A stretch of DNA of 64,000 nt from Kangiella sp. Its GTDB lineage: Bacteria > Pseudomonadota > Gammaproteobacteria > Enterobacterales > Kangiellaceae. Position numbers and translations under genes: made by a program. Of this stretch, positions 1 through 11,999 are shown one piece after another (positions within the stretch are counted from its first letter, which is position 1; each line of letters opens with the position of its first letter). The notes beneath the pieces were generated by a model. That model did not search any database. It saw only the letters and a list, made by a program, of their open reading frames with translations, and was not told where the DNA came from. The DNA is taken from the NCBI GenBank assembly GCA_028284185.1, contig JANQSG010000018.1:241642-305641 (forward strand), given 5' to 3'.

Positions 1-1
1 T

Positions 2-376
2 CCTATTTATGAAGATGTAATAGCAGAGGTCGCTGAGTTTTTAACACAGAGAGTAGGAGCTTGCGAAAAAGCGGGTATTGCCAAGTCGAGAGTTTGTTTG
101 GACCCTGGCATCGGTTTTGGTAAGACATTGGAGCATAATTGTCAGCTATTGAAAGGTCTACAACGATTGTCTATTTTCGAGCTGCCTTTATTAGTGGGCG
201 TATCGAGGAAGAGTATGCTTGGGCAAATACTGAATATTGAGGTATCAGAACGGATGATTGCCAGTGTGGCGGCTGGTTTAATTTCAGTAACAAATGGTGC
301 TAAAATATTGCGAGTGCATGATGTTAAAGCAACACGTCAGGCGATTGATATTTATAAAGCGATTGAAAGTAAATAA
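2..376 (+). CDS. folP: Dihydropteroate synthase, C-terminal part (truncated by window start)
   Basis: Frame open from base 2; contains [14 protein letters not shown]; directly precedes glmM. Confidence 0.9.
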   Translation, partial: PIYEDVIAEVAEFLTQRVGACEKAGIAKSRVCLDPGIGFGKTLEHNCQLLKGLQRLSIFELPLLVGVSRKSMLGQILNIEVSERMIASVAAGLISVTNGAKILRVHDVKATRQAIDIYKAIESK

Positions 377-399
377 TTTTAATAACTAAGGATAAGTGC

Positions 400-1728
400 A
401 TGAGAAAATATTTTGGTACAGACGGTATTCGCGGAACTGTTGGACAGTTTCCTATTACCCCTGAATTTGTACTTAAACTTGGTTGGGCGGCAGGCAAGGT
501 GCTGGCGCAAAATGGAAATGATCGCGGTAAAGTGGTTATTGGCAAGGATACTCGAATTTCAGGTTATATGTTTGAATCAGTGCTGGAAGCTGGTTTGACA
601 GCAGCTGGTGTTGATAGTTTATTGGTAGGGCCAATGCCAACTCCTGCGGTAGCCTATTTGACCCGAACATTTAGGGCTGATGCGGGAATAGTTATAAGTG
701 CTTCACATAACCCTTTTCATGATAATGGCATTAAGTTTTTCTCTAAAGATGGTACCAAGTTACCTGACGGAGTAGAGTTGGAAATTGAAGCTTTACTGGA
801 TCAAGAGATGGAGACTCTGCCTTCAGAGTTATTGGGTAAGGCTTATCGAATAGAAGATGCTGCGGCTCGCTATATTGAATTTTGCAAAGCCAGTGTGCCT
901 AATGATTTTTCATTAAAGGGTATGAAAATTGTGCTGGATTGTGCACATGGAGCGGCTTATCACATAGCGCCTTATGTTTTTAAGGAATTAGGTGCAGAAG
1001 TTATGAGCATGGGTACTAGCCCAGATGGCTTGAATATCAATTTAGAAAGGGGCGCTACTCATACTGGGCCATTAGCAGAAAAGGTGATCAAAGAAAATGC
1101 GGATCTAGGTATTGCTTTTGATGGTGATGCTGACCGGGTTATGATGATTGATGGTGAAGGAAACTTGGTCAATGGCGATCAATTGATTTTATTAATCGCT
1201 CAGGCTGCTAAGAGCTCAGGTGCTTTCAAGGGAGGAGTTGTTGGTACCTTAATGACTAATATGGCGGTAGAAAAAAAATTGAGTAAACTTGATATTCCTT
1301 TTGTCAGAGCTAAAGTGGGCGATCGCTATGTCATGGAAGAGTTAAAAGCCAATGGCTGGACATTAGGCGGGGAATCATCGGGCCATGTGATCTGCTTGGA
1401 ACACAATACTACAGGCGATGGAATCATTGCCGCACTGCAAGTGCTTAAAACTTTGAAATTTAATAAGTTAAGCCTTTTACAATGGACAAAACAAAATACA
1501 CTATTTCCGCAAACGCTTATTAATGTCAAGGTCAAAGAGGCTAAACCTGTGTTGGAGTCAAATAATTTGAAGGAAAAAGTTACGGAAGTAGAAAATGAAT
1601 TAAATGATGCAGGTAGGGTTTTAATTCGAGCATCTGGTACAGAGCCGTTGATTCGGGTTATGGTAGAAGCCGATACTTTGGACTTATCAAAGGACAAGGC
1701 TGAGAAAATTGCAGCGATAATACGATAA
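400..1728 (+). CDS. glmM: Phosphoglucosamine mutase
   Basis: [12 protein letters not shown] start, active-site ISASHNP motif, DGDADR motif. Confidence 0.97.
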   Translation: MRKYFGTDGIRGTVGQFPITPEFVLKLGWAAGKVLAQNGNDRGKVVIGKDTRISGYMFESVLEAGLTAAGVDSLLVGPMPTPAVAYLTRTFRADAGIVISASHNPFHDNGIKFFSKDGTKLPDGVELEIEALLDQEMETLPSELLGKAYRIEDAAARYIEFCKASVPNDFSLKGMKIVLDCAHGAAYHIAPYVFKELGAEVMSMGTSPDGLNINLERGATHTGPLAEKVIKENADLGIAFDGDADRVMMIDGEGNLVNGDQLILLIAQAAKSSGAFKGGVVGTLMTNMAVEKKLSKLDIPFVRAKVGDRYVMEELKANGWTLGGESSGHVICLEHNTTGDGIIAALQVLKTLKFNKLSLLQWTKQNTLFPQTLINVKVKEAKPVLESNNLKEKVTEVENELNDAGRVLIRASGTEPLIRVMVEADTLDLSKDKAEKIAAIIR

Positions 1729-1772
1729 ATCAATAAGTTAGTTTGTAAAATAGTTAAAAAATGGTACATATT

Positions 1773-1802
1773 TTGTACCTAAGTCATTGTTTCATGTATA
1801 AT
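1773..1802 (+). promoter_or_regulatory. Probable sigma70 promoter for the OmpA-family gene
   Basis: TTGTAC (1773-1778), 18 bp spacer, TATAAT (1797-1802), upstream of ORF at 1861. Confidence 0.5.
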
Positions 1803-1860
1803 AGTTGGCAGATTGTGATAAATTGGAACACTTCTACATATATAAGAGAGGGCAAATCAA

Positions 1861-3018
1861 ATGAAGAAGTTAATTTTAGGAGCATGCCTATTAAGTGCTA
1901 GCGCAGTAGGTTTTGCAGGTGATAATGAAGTTAAAGATCGTGAAGGCTTCTATGCCTTTGGTAGTTTGACAGATATGCATTTTGATAAAGCTACCCAGTT
2001 GGATAGTAGAGATATGTTAGGCCTAGGTTTGGGTTGGAGCTTTAATAAAAATTGGGGCGTAGAAGGTACATATATTGAAGATGATGTTCGTTATGGCCGA
2101 AACCAAATTAATCTAAATAACGGAAGTGATATACTGGCCTATGGTTTGGATTTAGTATATAACTGGACTGCTCTTTCTGGAACTACAACTTTTCCATACT
2201 TTAAAGTTGGTGCAGGCAAGTATGATATTCAGCTGGGAACAGATACGCCTCATGCCGATGCTTTAGATGCTGCTGAGGGAGAGGCCTTCTCCAAAGCTGG
2301 TGTTGGTTTACAGCATTTTTTTACTGATAATTTCTTTGGTCGAATTGGTGCTGAATGGACTGGTGGTAACCAAGTCCGAGACCACAAAAACTATTATGTG
2401 AATTTAGGCTTCTTTTTTGGAGACACTGATCGCGGAGCAGCAGCTTCAGCTCCAGTGAAAGCTCCTGCTAAAGCACCAAAAGATTCAGATGGTGATGGTG
2501 TGATTGATGCTAATGATCGTTGTCCTGGAACTCCAGCGGGCGCTAAAGTTGATAGTTATGGTTGTCCAGTAGATTCAGATGGTGATGGCGTATACGATTA
2601 TCAAGACGCTTGTCCAGGAACTCCAGCTGGTGCCAAAGTTGATGAAAAAGGCTGTCAAGTACAAGAAGCTGAAAAAGTGGTAATTGATATGCGTTTGAAC
2701 TTCGATAGCAACAAGTATGCAATCAAGCCAGAGATGGTCTCTGAAATTGCTAAAGTTGCTGAGTTTTTGCGTCAGTTCCCAAATGTAAGTGCTGAAATTC
2801 AAGGCCACACAGACAGCGTTGGTTCTTCTAGCTATAACCAGGGTTTATCTGAGCGTCGTGCTAACTCTGTAGTTAACTATTTAAGTAGCAACTTTGGTAT
2901 TGATGCTTCTCGTTTGAGTGGTGTTGGTTATGGTGAAGATCGTCCTATTGCAGACAATGCTACTGCAGAAGGTCGTGCCTTAAACCGTCGTGCAGAAGCT
3001 AATTTAGAATCTAAATAA
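1861..3018 (+). CDS. OmpA-family outer membrane protein (beta barrel, two TSP3-like calcium repeats, C-terminal OmpA peptidoglycan-binding domain)
   Basis: Signal peptide; DSDGDGVIDANDRCPGTPAG repeats; GHTDSVGSSSYNQGLSERRA motif. Confidence 0.93.
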   Translation: MKKLILGACLLSASAVGFAGDNEVKDREGFYAFGSLTDMHFDKATQLDSRDMLGLGLGWSFNKNWGVEGTYIEDDVRYGRNQINLNNGSDILAYGLDLVYNWTALSGTTTFPYFKVGAGKYDIQLGTDTPHADALDAAEGEAFSKAGVGLQHFFTDNFFGRIGAEWTGGNQVRDHKNYYVNLGFFFGDTDRGAAASAPVKAPAKAPKDSDGDGVIDANDRCPGTPAGAKVDSYGCPVDSDGDGVYDYQDACPGTPAGAKVDEKGCQVQEAEKVVIDMRLNFDSNKYAIKPEMVSEIAKVAEFLRQFPNVSAEIQGHTDSVGSSSYNQGLSERRANSVVNYLSSNFGIDASRLSGVGYGEDRPIADNATAEGRALNRRAEANLESK

Positions 3019-3044
3019 TTAGAATCTAAAACCTTTATAACAAG

Positions 3045-3066
3045 CCCGGCTTCTGCCGGGTTTTGT
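3045..3066 (+). terminator. Rho-independent terminator after OmpA-family gene
   Basis: CCCGGC-TTCT-GCCGGG followed by TTTTGTTTTT. Confidence 0.85.
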
Positions 3067-3183
3067 TTTTTATATCTGTAAAATCTCCCCTCTTCTTTTT
3101 TAAAGCTAAATAAGCTATTATCAAATCAATATTAGAAATATTTTAAGCAAAACAATAAGTTAAACTATGAAAAGGAGTCACGC

Positions 3184-3585
3184 ATGCTTAAATCTGTGAC
3201 GGTAAGAGATTATATGACCTCAGCCATGATTACCGTGGCCCCGGAAACTGATGTGGTGGAAGCTGCTCAAACGATGCTGGAATATCGTTTAACGGGAGCT
3301 CCAGTATTGGATGATCATAACCGTTTGATAGGTTATTTATCGGAAAAAGATTGTCTGCATACGGTTCTTAGTGCGATTTATCATGGTGACTTGGGTGATC
3401 GTGTGATGGATCGAATGACTAAGGAAGTTAAAACGGTCCACCCTGATGATAGCATTGCTGATGTGGCGGAGCGTTTCTTAAAAGATAGCTGTCGCATGTA
3501 CCCTGTGGTTGAGAAAAGTCAGCTGGTGGGTATGATTTCACGTCAGAGTATTTTGAAGGCACTGCAATATATCGGAGTTAACTAG
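3184..3585 (+). CDS. CBS-domain protein (two CBS motifs)
   Basis: VRDYMTSAMITVAPETDVVEAAQTMLEYRLTGAPVLDD and second CBS repeat. Confidence 0.85.
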   Translation: MLKSVTVRDYMTSAMITVAPETDVVEAAQTMLEYRLTGAPVLDDHNRLIGYLSEKDCLHTVLSAIYHGDLGDRVMDRMTKEVKTVHPDDSIADVAERFLKDSCRMYPVVEKSQLVGMISRQSILKALQYIGVN

Positions 3586-3600
3586 AAAAATAGATTCTGC

Positions 3601-3816
3601 CTAGTCTTCAATAATTTGTACATTTAACCGACGCTCGTTTCTGAGGCGGGCACGTTTTTTAGCACAGGGCTTTTCGCAATCGCAGGCTTTTTCAATACCT
3701 AAAGCATCTAAACCACCACAACTGCCGCTAATACGCTTGCGTTGCATTATATAGCCCACAGCCATAATCAGAATAACGCCCGCAAACAGTGAGAAAGCCA
3801 AAATAAAAGTGCTCAT
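3601..3816 (-). CDS. nqrM: Na+-NQR maturation protein NqrM
   Basis: Small TM protein with SCGGLDALGIEKACDCEKPC cysteine motif, adjacent to apbE/nqr. Confidence 0.85.
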   Translation of the reverse strand: MSTFILAFSLFAGVILIMAVGYIMQRKRISGSCGGLDALGIEKACDCEKPCAKKRARLRNERRLNVQIIED

Positions 3817-3859
3817 GAAACTCTCTTTTTAAGATATTAGCCATATTTTAACATAAGGC

Positions 3860-4882
3860 TTATTGGCTAATATATGCCCTAAATAGATTATTTTGTTGCG
3901 CGATGGCCTTACCATTTTTTTGCTGAATGGTGTAAATGGCTAATTGATGGGTATCTGCAAACTTGTAAGCGGCATCGGCTCCCATAACATTAAGCGCAGT
4001 TGCATAAGCATCCGCCATCATATTGCTTGGATGCAAGACCGAAATAGAGCTTAAATTGTGACTAATGGGATAACCGGTTTTTGGGTTTATGGTATGTGAA
4101 AAACGCTTACCCTTGTGCTCAAAATAGTTTCGGTAGTCACCGGAAGTGGCAATGGATATATCGATTAAATTTACAATAATTGACTGTTGGCGATGAAGGT
4201 TCCTGGAGGGTTTTTCTACCGCTATTTTCCAATTCTGATCATTGGATTTAAGTCCTTTAGCCTTAACTTCACCACCAATTTCGATCAGGTAACTGTTAAT
4301 TCGATAGTCATCTAAAATAGCAGCCAGTTGATCAACCGCATAACCTTTGGCAATAGCAGAAAGGTTAATGGTCATAGAAGGGAAGGCTTTGCTAATACAT
4401 TGCTGCTGTTCGTTAAATTGAAGCTTATCGGTTCCAGTGCTTGCTAATAGTTGTGTTATCTCTTCGTGAGTAGGAACCTTTTGTTCATATTCTTCGGCAC
4501 TAAATCCCCAGCGCGATATTAAAGGTCCTAGTGTTATATCAAAAGCACCATCAGTTTCTTCATAGATTTGCTTGGAGGCCAACAACACATGCCAACTTTT
4601 ATGCGAAAATTTAAAGCAAGAATTATCTGTGAGTTTATTAAATTGATTAATTTCTGAATCGGCAATATAGGTAGACATTAATTGATTAATATCCTTTAAC
4701 TCAGCTTCGATTTTTTGGTGGATCTGATGAATATCCTGGCCACTAATTTTTGCAATTACGCTATAGTTAGTGCCCATAGTGGAGCCAATAATCTTTTTAT
4801 AATCAGATTCTTGGTTGCAACCAATGAGAGCCACTAGTGTCAGAAGGAAAAATAAGCGCAGAATAGGCATAATTTCAGGCAA
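3860..4882 (-). CDS. apbE: FAD:protein FMN transferase (ApbE family lipoprotein)
   Basis: GSTMGTNYSV, INLSAIAKGYAVD, EIGGEVKAKG; lipobox; next to nqr operon. Confidence 0.92.
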   Translation of the reverse strand: MPEIMPILRLFFLLTLVALIGCNQESDYKKIIGSTMGTNYSVIAKISGQDIHQIHQKIEAELKDINQLMSTYIADSEINQFNKLTDNSCFKFSHKSWHVLLASKQIYEETDGAFDITLGPLISRWGFSAEEYEQKVPTHEEITQLLASTGTDKLQFNEQQQCISKAFPSMTINLSAIAKGYAVDQLAAILDDYRINSYLIEIGGEVKAKGLKSNDQNWKIAVEKPSRNLHRQQSIIVNLIDISIATSGDYRNYFEHKGKRFSHTINPKTGYPISHNLSSISVLHPSNMMADAYATALNVMGADAAYKFADTHQLAIYTIQQKNGKAIAQQNNLFRAYISQ

Positions 4883-4914
4883 AAAAATAGGCAGCTATAG
4901 TTGCTGCCTATTTT
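4881..4914 (-). terminator. Rho-independent terminator at the end of nqrABCDEF
   Basis: 12 bp perfect stem AAAATAGGCAGC/GCTGCCTATTTT with T-tract on the minus strand. Confidence 0.75.
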
Positions 4915-4952
4915 AACTGAACTTGGAGCTTTTTGTTAGGTTAGACTTTTCC

Positions 4953-6179
4953 TTAGCCGCCAAAATCATCCAGTAGAATGTTTTCACGCTCAACACCCAA
5001 ATCTTCAAGCATTTGGATTACAGCAGCATTCATCATGGGCGGCCCACACATATAGAATTCACAATCTTCTGGCGCCGGATGGTCTTTCAGGTAATTCTCA
5101 TAAAGCACATTATGAATAAAACCAGTATAACCTTGCCAGTTATCTTCAGGTTGAGGATCGGAAAGTGCTACATGCCACTCAAAGTTTTCATTCTCTTTGG
5201 CCAGCATATCAAAATCTTCCACATAGAACATTTCGCGCACCGAACGAGCGCCGTACCAGAAACTGATTTTGCGATCAGTTTTAATACGACGAAGCTGATC
5301 GAAAATGTGCGAGCGCATTGGTGCCATACCAGCGCCACCGCCGACAAAGACCATTTCCGATTCAGTTTCCTTCGCAAAGAACTCACCATAAGGCCCAGAA
5401 ATAGTTACTTTATCACCAGGCTTCAAGTTAAAGATGTAGGATGACATTTTACCAGCGGGCAATGACATATCGCGTGGCGGAGGTGTTGCAATACGCACGT
5501 TCAACATGATGATGCCTTCTTCTAGTGGATAGTTGGCCATCGAGTAAGCACGAATGGTTTCGTCTTTAACTTCTGATTCAATATCGAATAACTTAAAGCG
5601 ATTCCAGTCTTCGTGATATTCTTCTTCAATATCAAATTCAGAGTACTTCAACTTATAAGCTGGGGCTTCAATTTGAATATAACCACCAGCACGGAAAGGA
5701 ACGCTTTCACCATTAGGAATTTTCAGCTTTAATTCTTTAATGAAAGTTGCCTTGTTTTCATTCGAGATAACTTCACATTCCCATTTCTTCGTGCCAAACA
5801 CTTCTTCAGGCACTTCGATTTTCATGTCTTGCTTTACTGCAACCTGACAGGATAAACGATAGCCTTCAGCTGCTTCACGTTTGTTGATATGACTTTCTTC
5901 GGTAGGCAGAATTGAACCACCGCCTTCAGTTACTTTGCAGACACACTGGCCACAAGTACCACCGCCGCCACAGGCAGATGATACGAAGATGCCTGAGTCT
6001 GCTAAAGCGCCAAGTAGTTTACCGCCAGCTTGTACTTTAATGGCTTTGTCAGCATCACCATTGATATCGATAGTCACATCGCCAGTACTGACCAGTTGTT
6101 TGCGCGCTACCAAAATAACCAAAACCAGCGCTAGGATAACGGCTGTAAATAAAGTAACGCCTAAAATAATTTCATTCAT
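4953..6179 (-). CDS. nqrF: Na+-translocating NADH:quinone reductase subunit F
   Basis: 2Fe-2S motif [16 protein letters not shown] domains; operon context. Confidence 0.97.
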   Translation of the reverse strand: MNEIILGVTLFTAVILALVLVILVARKQLVSTGDVTIDINGDADKAIKVQAGGKLLGALADSGIFVSSACGGGGTCGQCVCKVTEGGGSILPTEESHINKREAAEGYRLSCQVAVKQDMKIEVPEEVFGTKKWECEVISNENKATFIKELKLKIPNGESVPFRAGGYIQIEAPAYKLKYSEFDIEEEYHEDWNRFKLFDIESEVKDETIRAYSMANYPLEEGIIMLNVRIATPPPRDMSLPAGKMSSYIFNLKPGDKVTISGPYGEFFAKETESEMVFVGGGAGMAPMRSHIFDQLRRIKTDRKISFWYGARSVREMFYVEDFDMLAKENENFEWHVALSDPQPEDNWQGYTGFIHNVLYENYLKDHPAPEDCEFYMCGPPMMNAAVIQMLEDLGVERENILLDDFGG

Positions 6180-6190
6180 GAGCTTCCCCT

Positions 6191-6799
6191 TTACAGCTTA
6201 ATACCAGTAAATGACATAAAACCAAGCGCCATTAAGCCAACCACGATAAAGGTAATACCTAAACCGCGTAGGCCATCGGGTACATCTGAATATTTCATTT
6301 TCTCGCGAATGCCTGCCAAAGCTGCAATCGCCAATGCCCAACCGAAGCCGGAACCTAAACCAAATACTACTGATTCAGAGAAATTATAGTGACGCTCTAC
6401 CATAAACAATGATCCACCCATAATGGCACAGTTCACTGTGATCAATGGCAGGAAAATCCCCAGTGATTGGTACAGGGCGGGGAAGAACTTATCCAAAGTC
6501 ATTTCCAGGATTTGGACTACCGCTGCGATAACGCCAATATAAACGATTAAACCCAGAAAGCTTAAATCGGCTTCAGGAAAACCTGCCCAGGCTAAAGCAC
6601 CTTCTGCCAACAAGTTATGTAGTAGCAAATTGTTTACTGGAACGGTAATCGTTTGCACTACAACCACTGCGATACCCAGGCCAATTGCCGTTTGGATCTT
6701 CTTGGACACTGCCAGGAAGGTACACATTCCCAGCAGGAATGATAGCGCCAGGTTTTCAACAAAAACGGCGCGAACAAATAATGAGATATAATGTTCCAT
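6191..6799 (-). CDS. nqrE: Na+-NQR subunit E
   Basis: [34 protein letters not shown]; operon context. Confidence 0.97.
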   Translation of the reverse strand: MEHYISLFVRAVFVENLALSFLLGMCTFLAVSKKIQTAIGLGIAVVVVQTITVPVNNLLLHNLLAEGALAWAGFPEADLSFLGLIVYIGVIAAVVQILEMTLDKFFPALYQSLGIFLPLITVNCAIMGGSLFMVERHYNFSESVVFGLGSGFGWALAIAALAGIREKMKYSDVPDGLRGLGITFIVVGLMALGFMSFTGIKL

Positions 6800-7434
6800 T
6801 ATTCTTTACCCTCCACTTGATCTGTCTTCCAGGTACGTAAAGCCCAGATCAATAAACCGATAATAAAGAATGAGCTCGCTGGTAATAGTAGCAAGCCATT
6901 GGTTTGATACCAGCCACCATCAGAAATGCTTTGGAAGATGGTATAACCCCATAGTTTTCCAGAACCAAAGAGTTCACGGAAAAAAGCGACTACGATCAGC
7001 AGTACGGAATAACCTAAACCGTTACCGATACCGTCAAGGAAGCTCATAACAGGGCCATTTTTCATGGCATAGGCTTCGGCGCGACCCATTACAATACAGT
7101 TGGTAATAATCAAGCCGACGAATACTGAAAGCTGCTTGGAAATATCATAAGCATAGGCTTTTAATATTTGGTCAACCAAAATTACCAATGAGGCGATAAT
7201 GGTCATTTGTACGATAATACGAATACTGGATGGAATGTGGTTGCGGATCAAACTGATTAACAAGTTTGAAAAAGCCACAACCGCAGTTAAAGCTACACTC
7301 ATTACAAAAGCTGTTTCCAGCTTAACGGTTACCGCTAAGGCAGAACAGATCCCCAATACCTGTAGGGCGATGGGGTTGTTATTAAAAATCGGTGCAAATA
7401 AAACCGATTTAGCTTCTTGTTTATCAAAAGCCAT
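6799..7434 (-). CDS. nqrD: Na+-NQR subunit D
   Basis: NqrD-type membrane protein, [12 protein letters not shown]; operon context. Confidence 0.96.
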   Translation of the reverse strand: MAFDKQEAKSVLFAPIFNNNPIALQVLGICSALAVTVKLETAFVMSVALTAVVAFSNLLISLIRNHIPSSIRIIVQMTIIASLVILVDQILKAYAYDISKQLSVFVGLIITNCIVMGRAEAYAMKNGPVMSFLDGIGNGLGYSVLLIVVAFFRELFGSGKLWGYTIFQSISDGGWYQTNGLLLLPASSFFIIGLLIWALRTWKTDQVEGKE

Positions 7435-7435
7435 T

Positions 7436-8194
7436 TTAAATTTCCCCCGCTCTTAACTTGTCAAGGAATGGCCCAAAGCCATTATCACCTAACCAGAAGT
7501 GGATCATGTTTTGCACACCATTGGTGGTCCAGGTTGCACCTGAAAGTGCATCAACTTCGTTAGCGCTGTTGGCATCTGATTTAACCAATGTCAAAACTGG
7601 TTCGCCATTGGCATCCAGCACTTGTTTGCCAGGCCATTTAGCCAGCCAGTTGCTATTGTCAACTTCACCTCCCAAACCTGGCGTTTCACCATGTTCATAA
7701 TACTTAATGCCTTTAACGGTTTTTAAATCTTTATCCAAAGCGATAAAGCCGTATAAAGTTGAGAACAGGCCTTTACCATGTATTGGCAAAATGATGCTGT
7801 CCAATTGTCCATCTTTTTTCACGATATAAACATGGGCAATTTTCGAGCGAGCACCAATACCGCCTAAATCCTGCTCGGCGGTAAGCGCCACATTCATCGT
7901 TGGATCTTTAGCAGCTTTACGTTGATCGAATTTTGCCGGCACTTCGACAAATTCGCCGGTAGTTAAATCAACATACTTGGATTCTATTTGGCTGAAAAGC
8001 TCTTCAACGCTGGCAGAAGATTTTTCTTCCATCATGCCAGCGGCAACCAAAATATTACGCTTTTTATCTAACGCCTGATTTTTTTGTTGAATGGGCTTTA
8101 GCTTGATAGCCGCGGTTGAAACTACCACCGAGCAAACCAGGCTTAATAACAAAGCAACAATAATAGTTTTAGTAGGACTTTCTTTATTAGACAT
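7436..8194 (-). CDS. nqrC: Na+-NQR subunit C
   Basis: Start set at [12 protein letters not shown] attachment motif SGATWTT; operon context. Confidence 0.95.
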   Translation of the reverse strand: MSNKESPTKTIIVALLLSLVCSVVVSTAAIKLKPIQQKNQALDKKRNILVAAGMMEEKSSASVEELFSQIESKYVDLTTGEFVEVPAKFDQRKAAKDPTMNVALTAEQDLGGIGARSKIAHVYIVKKDGQLDSIILPIHGKGLFSTLYGFIALDKDLKTVKGIKYYEHGETPGLGGEVDNSNWLAKWPGKQVLDANGEPVLTLVKSDANSANEVDALSGATWTTNGVQNMIHFWLGDNGFGPFLDKLRAGEI

Positions 8195-9392
8195 GACGAC
8201 GAGCCCTCCTTTTAATATTTGCCTGAACCACGAAATGATCAATCAGTGGCGCGAACAGGTTTGCGAATAGAATCGCCAGCATCATGCCTTCTGGGAAGGC
8301 AGGATTGACTACACGAATCAATACCACCATCACTCCAATTAAAGCACCAAAATACCATTTACCTTTATTGGTTAAGGCGGCTGATACGGGGTCGGTTGCC
8401 ATAAAGAACATGCCAAAAGCAAAACCACCGGTGACCAGATGCCAATACCAGGGCATGGCAAACATAGGATTGGTATCACTCGTGATAAAGTTGAATAGGT
8501 AAGAAGTTGCCACCATACCAAGCATCACGCCTAGCACGATACGCCATGAAGCAATACGCGCGGCAATGATAAATAGGCCACCAATTATGACTGCTAAGGT
8601 TGAGACTTCACCAATTGAGCCAGGAATAAAACCATAGAAAGCATCCCACCAGCTTTGGTTAATGCTGTAATCGGTGATAGAGCCCGCTGCCGCTGCTGCT
8701 AATGGAGTAGCACTTGAGAAGCCATCTACGGCTGCCCAAACTTCAGCACCGGAAATATCTGTCGGGTAAGCAAAGAACAAGAAGGCACGGCCTGCTAAAG
8801 CCGGATTCATAAAGTTCTTACCCGTACCACCGAAGATTTCTTTCGCAACCACCACACCGAAACTAATACCTAAGGCTACTTGCCATAGTGGAATTTCAGG
8901 CGGCACTATCAATGCGAATAAAATCGAGGTTACAAAAAAGCCTTCGTTGATCTCATGGCCGCGAATACTGGCGAATAGCACTTCCCAGAAACCACCGACG
9001 ATAAAAGTCGTGGCGTAAATCGGCAGGAAGAAACAGGAGCCATAGAACATTAGACCAAACCAGCCAGTTTCGGCAGTAATGCTGCCACCGAAAAATTCGA
9101 AGAAGCCTACTTGCCATACATCTGGCAGGCTTAAACCATTCATTATGCCAAGCTGTGCCTGATAACCGATATTCCACATACCGAAGAACATGGCAGGGAA
9201 AGTAGCGAACCAGACCATGATCATAATACGTTTCAAATCGATATTGTCGCGCACGTGTGCACCATTGGTGGTCACGTGGCCAGGAGTGTAGAAGATAGTC
9301 GCCGCCGCCTCGTAAAGTGCGTACCACTTCTCCCACTTACCGCCTTTCTCAAAATGCGGTTCGTATTTTTCAATTAATTTCTTTAAACCCAT
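8187..9392 (-). CDS. nqrB: Na+-NQR subunit B
   Basis: Start set at [17 protein letters not shown] motif SSATPLAAA; operon context. Confidence 0.95.
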   Translation of the reverse strand: MGLKKLIEKYEPHFEKGGKWEKWYALYEAAATIFYTPGHVTTNGAHVRDNIDLKRIMIMVWFATFPAMFFGMWNIGYQAQLGIMNGLSLPDVWQVGFFEFFGGSITAETGWFGLMFYGSCFFLPIYATTFIVGGFWEVLFASIRGHEINEGFFVTSILFALIVPPEIPLWQVALGISFGVVVAKEIFGGTGKNFMNPALAGRAFLFFAYPTDISGAEVWAAVDGFSSATPLAAAAAGSITDYSINQSWWDAFYGFIPGSIGEVSTLAVIIGGLFIIAARIASWRIVLGVMLGMVATSYLFNFITSDTNPMFAMPWYWHLVTGGFAFGMFFMATDPVSAALTNKGKWYFGALIGVMVVLIRVVNPAFPEGMMLAILFANLFAPLIDHFVVQANIKRRARRHV

Positions 9393-9405
9393 ACTAACCT
9401 TCCCC

Positions 9406-10752
9406 TTACCCTTCTTTTTCAATCTTAGTCAGATTTTCACGAAGAATCGGGCCATACTCATATTTGCCTGGGCAAACAAAAGTACATAAAGCTAAATCTT
9501 CTTCATCCAGCTCCAGCGCACCAAGTTGCTGGGCTGTATCGGTATCGCCAGTGACTAATGCACGAATTAATTGTGTTGGTAAAATATCCATTGGCATCAC
9601 GCGCTCATACAAACCTATAGGCATAATGGCACGTTCAGAGCCTCCGGTAGTGGTAGTCATAGCGAATCGTTTCTTTGGCATAAAAGCTGAGATAAATGCA
9701 CGCGTTAACGAGAATTTATCTGAACCTGGCCTGACCCAACCGAAAAACTCTTTTTCACGACCTTCACGAATCACCGTTACTTGGTTGTGATAACGACCCA
9801 GGTAAGCACGTGACTCAATAGCGTGAAAGCCGTTTAATACTGAACCTGACAAATGACGGTTATCAGCATCTTTTTCTTTACCAGCTAATAACTCATCGAT
9901 ATTGGCGCCTACACGAGTACGAACCAGCTGTGGCTTTTTGATCATGGTGCCACCAATGGCTATTACTCGATCCGTATAAAGTTCACCAGTGGTAAATAAT
10001 TTGGCCAAAGCAATCACGTCTTGATAGCCAATATGCCATACAGCGTTATTCGCTGCCGCCGGGTACAAGAAATGAATATGAGTACCCACATTACCCGCAG
10101 GGTGAGGGCCAGCAAAAGATTCATATTGAACTTTGGGGTGCTCAAACTTAGCTAAGTTGCTACCATCTTTAGTCCCAACAAAAACCTTACCAGCCGATAA
10201 GCTAGTAAGCAGACTTAGACCCTGATTAAAAGTTTCTTCCTGTTCAGCAATGATGGCCTCTGGATCCGCCGCTAAAGGATTGGTATCCATAGCCGAAACA
10301 AAAATGGCTTTGGTCTCGCTATCAATGGTTGGAACTTTTGAATAAGGACGGGTACGCAGGGCAGTCCACAAGCCGGACTCCACCATCTGATCGACAATTG
10401 CCTGGCGCTCAAGGTCAGCTAGCTGATCGGCAGAATATTTATTAAACTTAACCACTTCTTCGGCTTCAGCGATTTCAACCACTACAGATAGTAGTTTTCG
10501 CTTGGCGCCGCGGTTAATGGCGGTAACGGTGCCTCCAGCAGGAGCTGTATATTTCACTCCGGGAGTTTTTTTATCGTCAAAAATTACCTGACCTTTTTTA
10601 ACCGAATCACCCACTTGTACACGCATGGTCGGTTTCATGCCAATATAATCTTCGCCGAGAATGGCAACGGTTTTAACCGTAGCACCGTTTGAGATCGTTT
10701 GCTCAGGCTGTCCTTCCAGGGGCAGATCTAAGCCTTTTTTAATCTTAATCAT
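9406..10752 (-). CDS. nqrA: Na+-NQR subunit A
   Basis: [18 protein letters not shown] start; operon context. Confidence 0.97.
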   Translation of the reverse strand: MIKIKKGLDLPLEGQPEQTISNGATVKTVAILGEDYIGMKPTMRVQVGDSVKKGQVIFDDKKTPGVKYTAPAGGTVTAINRGAKRKLLSVVVEIAEAEEVVKFNKYSADQLADLERQAIVDQMVESGLWTALRTRPYSKVPTIDSETKAIFVSAMDTNPLAADPEAIIAEQEETFNQGLSLLTSLSAGKVFVGTKDGSNLAKFEHPKVQYESFAGPHPAGNVGTHIHFLYPAAANNAVWHIGYQDVIALAKLFTTGELYTDRVIAIGGTMIKKPQLVRTRVGANIDELLAGKEKDADNRHLSGSVLNGFHAIESRAYLGRYHNQVTVIREGREKEFFGWVRPGSDKFSLTRAFISAFMPKKRFAMTTTTGGSERAIMPIGLYERVMPMDILPTQLIRALVTGDTDTAQQLGALELDEEDLALCTFVCPGKYEYGPILRENLTKIEKEG

Positions 10753-10794
10753 AGGTCGCTACTTATTTCTTGGTTAATCAACAAAAACATAAAG

Positions 10795-10997
10795 TCATTG
10801 GGTAGACCAATGAGTGAAAGGAACTTTTAATCAAACTTTAACAAGGCTCTCAGCGTAACTGGCCGATAACACATAGCAAAATGCTGAATGATAGTAAGTT
10901 ATCACCAGCATAAAACATCAGTATTTTTAGAGTTAAAACCCAAAAGTTCCTTACTAAGACCTGACACTTTATAAACCCCAAGCAAAAGGCCTTAAAC
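10795..10997 (-). promoter_or_regulatory. Candidate structured 5' leader of the nqr operon
   Basis: 11 bp inverted repeat 10818-10828/10942-10952, inner GATAAC/GTTATC pairing, 7 bp hairpin 10795-10813; minus-strand TATAAT at 11005-11010. Confidence 0.45.
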
Positions 10998-11232
10998 GGC
11001 GCGTATTATACTTGGATCAAAGGGCTAAAATCCATGATTTTTATGGGGAAATAGCCGCTTTTGCTGTCAGTGCCCGGAAACGCTGCTAAAAAAGCAATAT
11101 TCTAGAGTTTAGAGCTTGTTTTCAGGCTTGTGCTCGGTTACTATTTGCGCCCTTTTGTAAAAAGGCCGAAATATACCCGAAGCTATAGCGGATGGTTGGC
11201 TTAACTAAAAGGAAAGCTTAAGCGAGGAAAGA

Positions 11233-11985
11233 ATGGCAAGACAAACACTGATTGCTGGAAACTGGAAAATGAATGGTACTACTGACTCAATTCATGAGCT
11301 GGTAATGGCTATTAATGCCCAATTAGAAAGTGATTGGCAAAGTGAAGTGTTAGTCTGTGCGCCAGCGGTTTATTTGCCTTTAGTGATTGATTTAACTAAA
11401 GATTCAGCCATTGAAGTGGGTGCACAAAACCTTTCCGAGCAAGCAGCAGGTGCCTTTACTGGCGAGATCAGTGGCAGCATGTTGGCCGATATTGGCAGCC
11501 AATATGTACTGGTAGGCCATTCCGAGCGTCGTAGCCTTTATGGCGAAAGTTCAGAATTGGTGGCTAAAAAATTCCAGGCGGCACTGGATAATGGCTTGAT
11601 TCCGGTACTTTGTGTGGGTGAAACCCTTGAAGAACGGGAAGCTGATGCCACTATGAAGGTAGTCAGAGCTCAAATTGATACGGTATTAGACTATGGCATC
11701 GATGTGCTAGGGCAGGGTGTTATTGCTTATGAACCCGTTTGGGCCATTGGCACTGGTAAAACAGCAACCCCTGAGCAGGCCCAGCAAGTGCATGCGGAGA
11801 TTAGAGCACATTTAGCTCAGTTAGATGTCGACGTAGCAGCCAAAATCCGAATTTTATACGGTGGTAGTATGAATCCTACTAACGCCGAACAACTTTTAGC
11901 GCAAGATGATATCGACGGTGGTCTGATTGGTGGTGCTTCGCTAAAAGCCGAACAATTTATTGCGATATGTAAAGCAGCAGGTTAA
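11233..11985 (+). CDS. tpiA: Triosephosphate isomerase
   Basis: AGNWKMNG, VGHSERR, YEPVWAIGTGKTATPEQ. Confidence 0.98.
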   Translation: MARQTLIAGNWKMNGTTDSIHELVMAINAQLESDWQSEVLVCAPAVYLPLVIDLTKDSAIEVGAQNLSEQAAGAFTGEISGSMLADIGSQYVLVGHSERRSLYGESSELVAKKFQAALDNGLIPVLCVGETLEEREADATMKVVRAQIDTVLDYGIDVLGQGVIAYEPVWAIGTGKTATPEQAQQVHAEIRAHLAQLDVDVAAKIRILYGGSMNPTNAEQLLAQDDIDGGLIGGASLKAEQFIAICKAAG

Positions 11986-11999
11986 AGCAGGATAAAAAC

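Noticed and set aside
46-376. folP as pseudogene because ORF track starts at 98
   Set aside because: Frame is open to the window edge; truncation is only from window sampling.
8953-9336. Minus-strand 127-aa ORF in another frame of nqrB
   Set aside because: Out-of-frame overlap with nqrB; translation has no recognisable domain.
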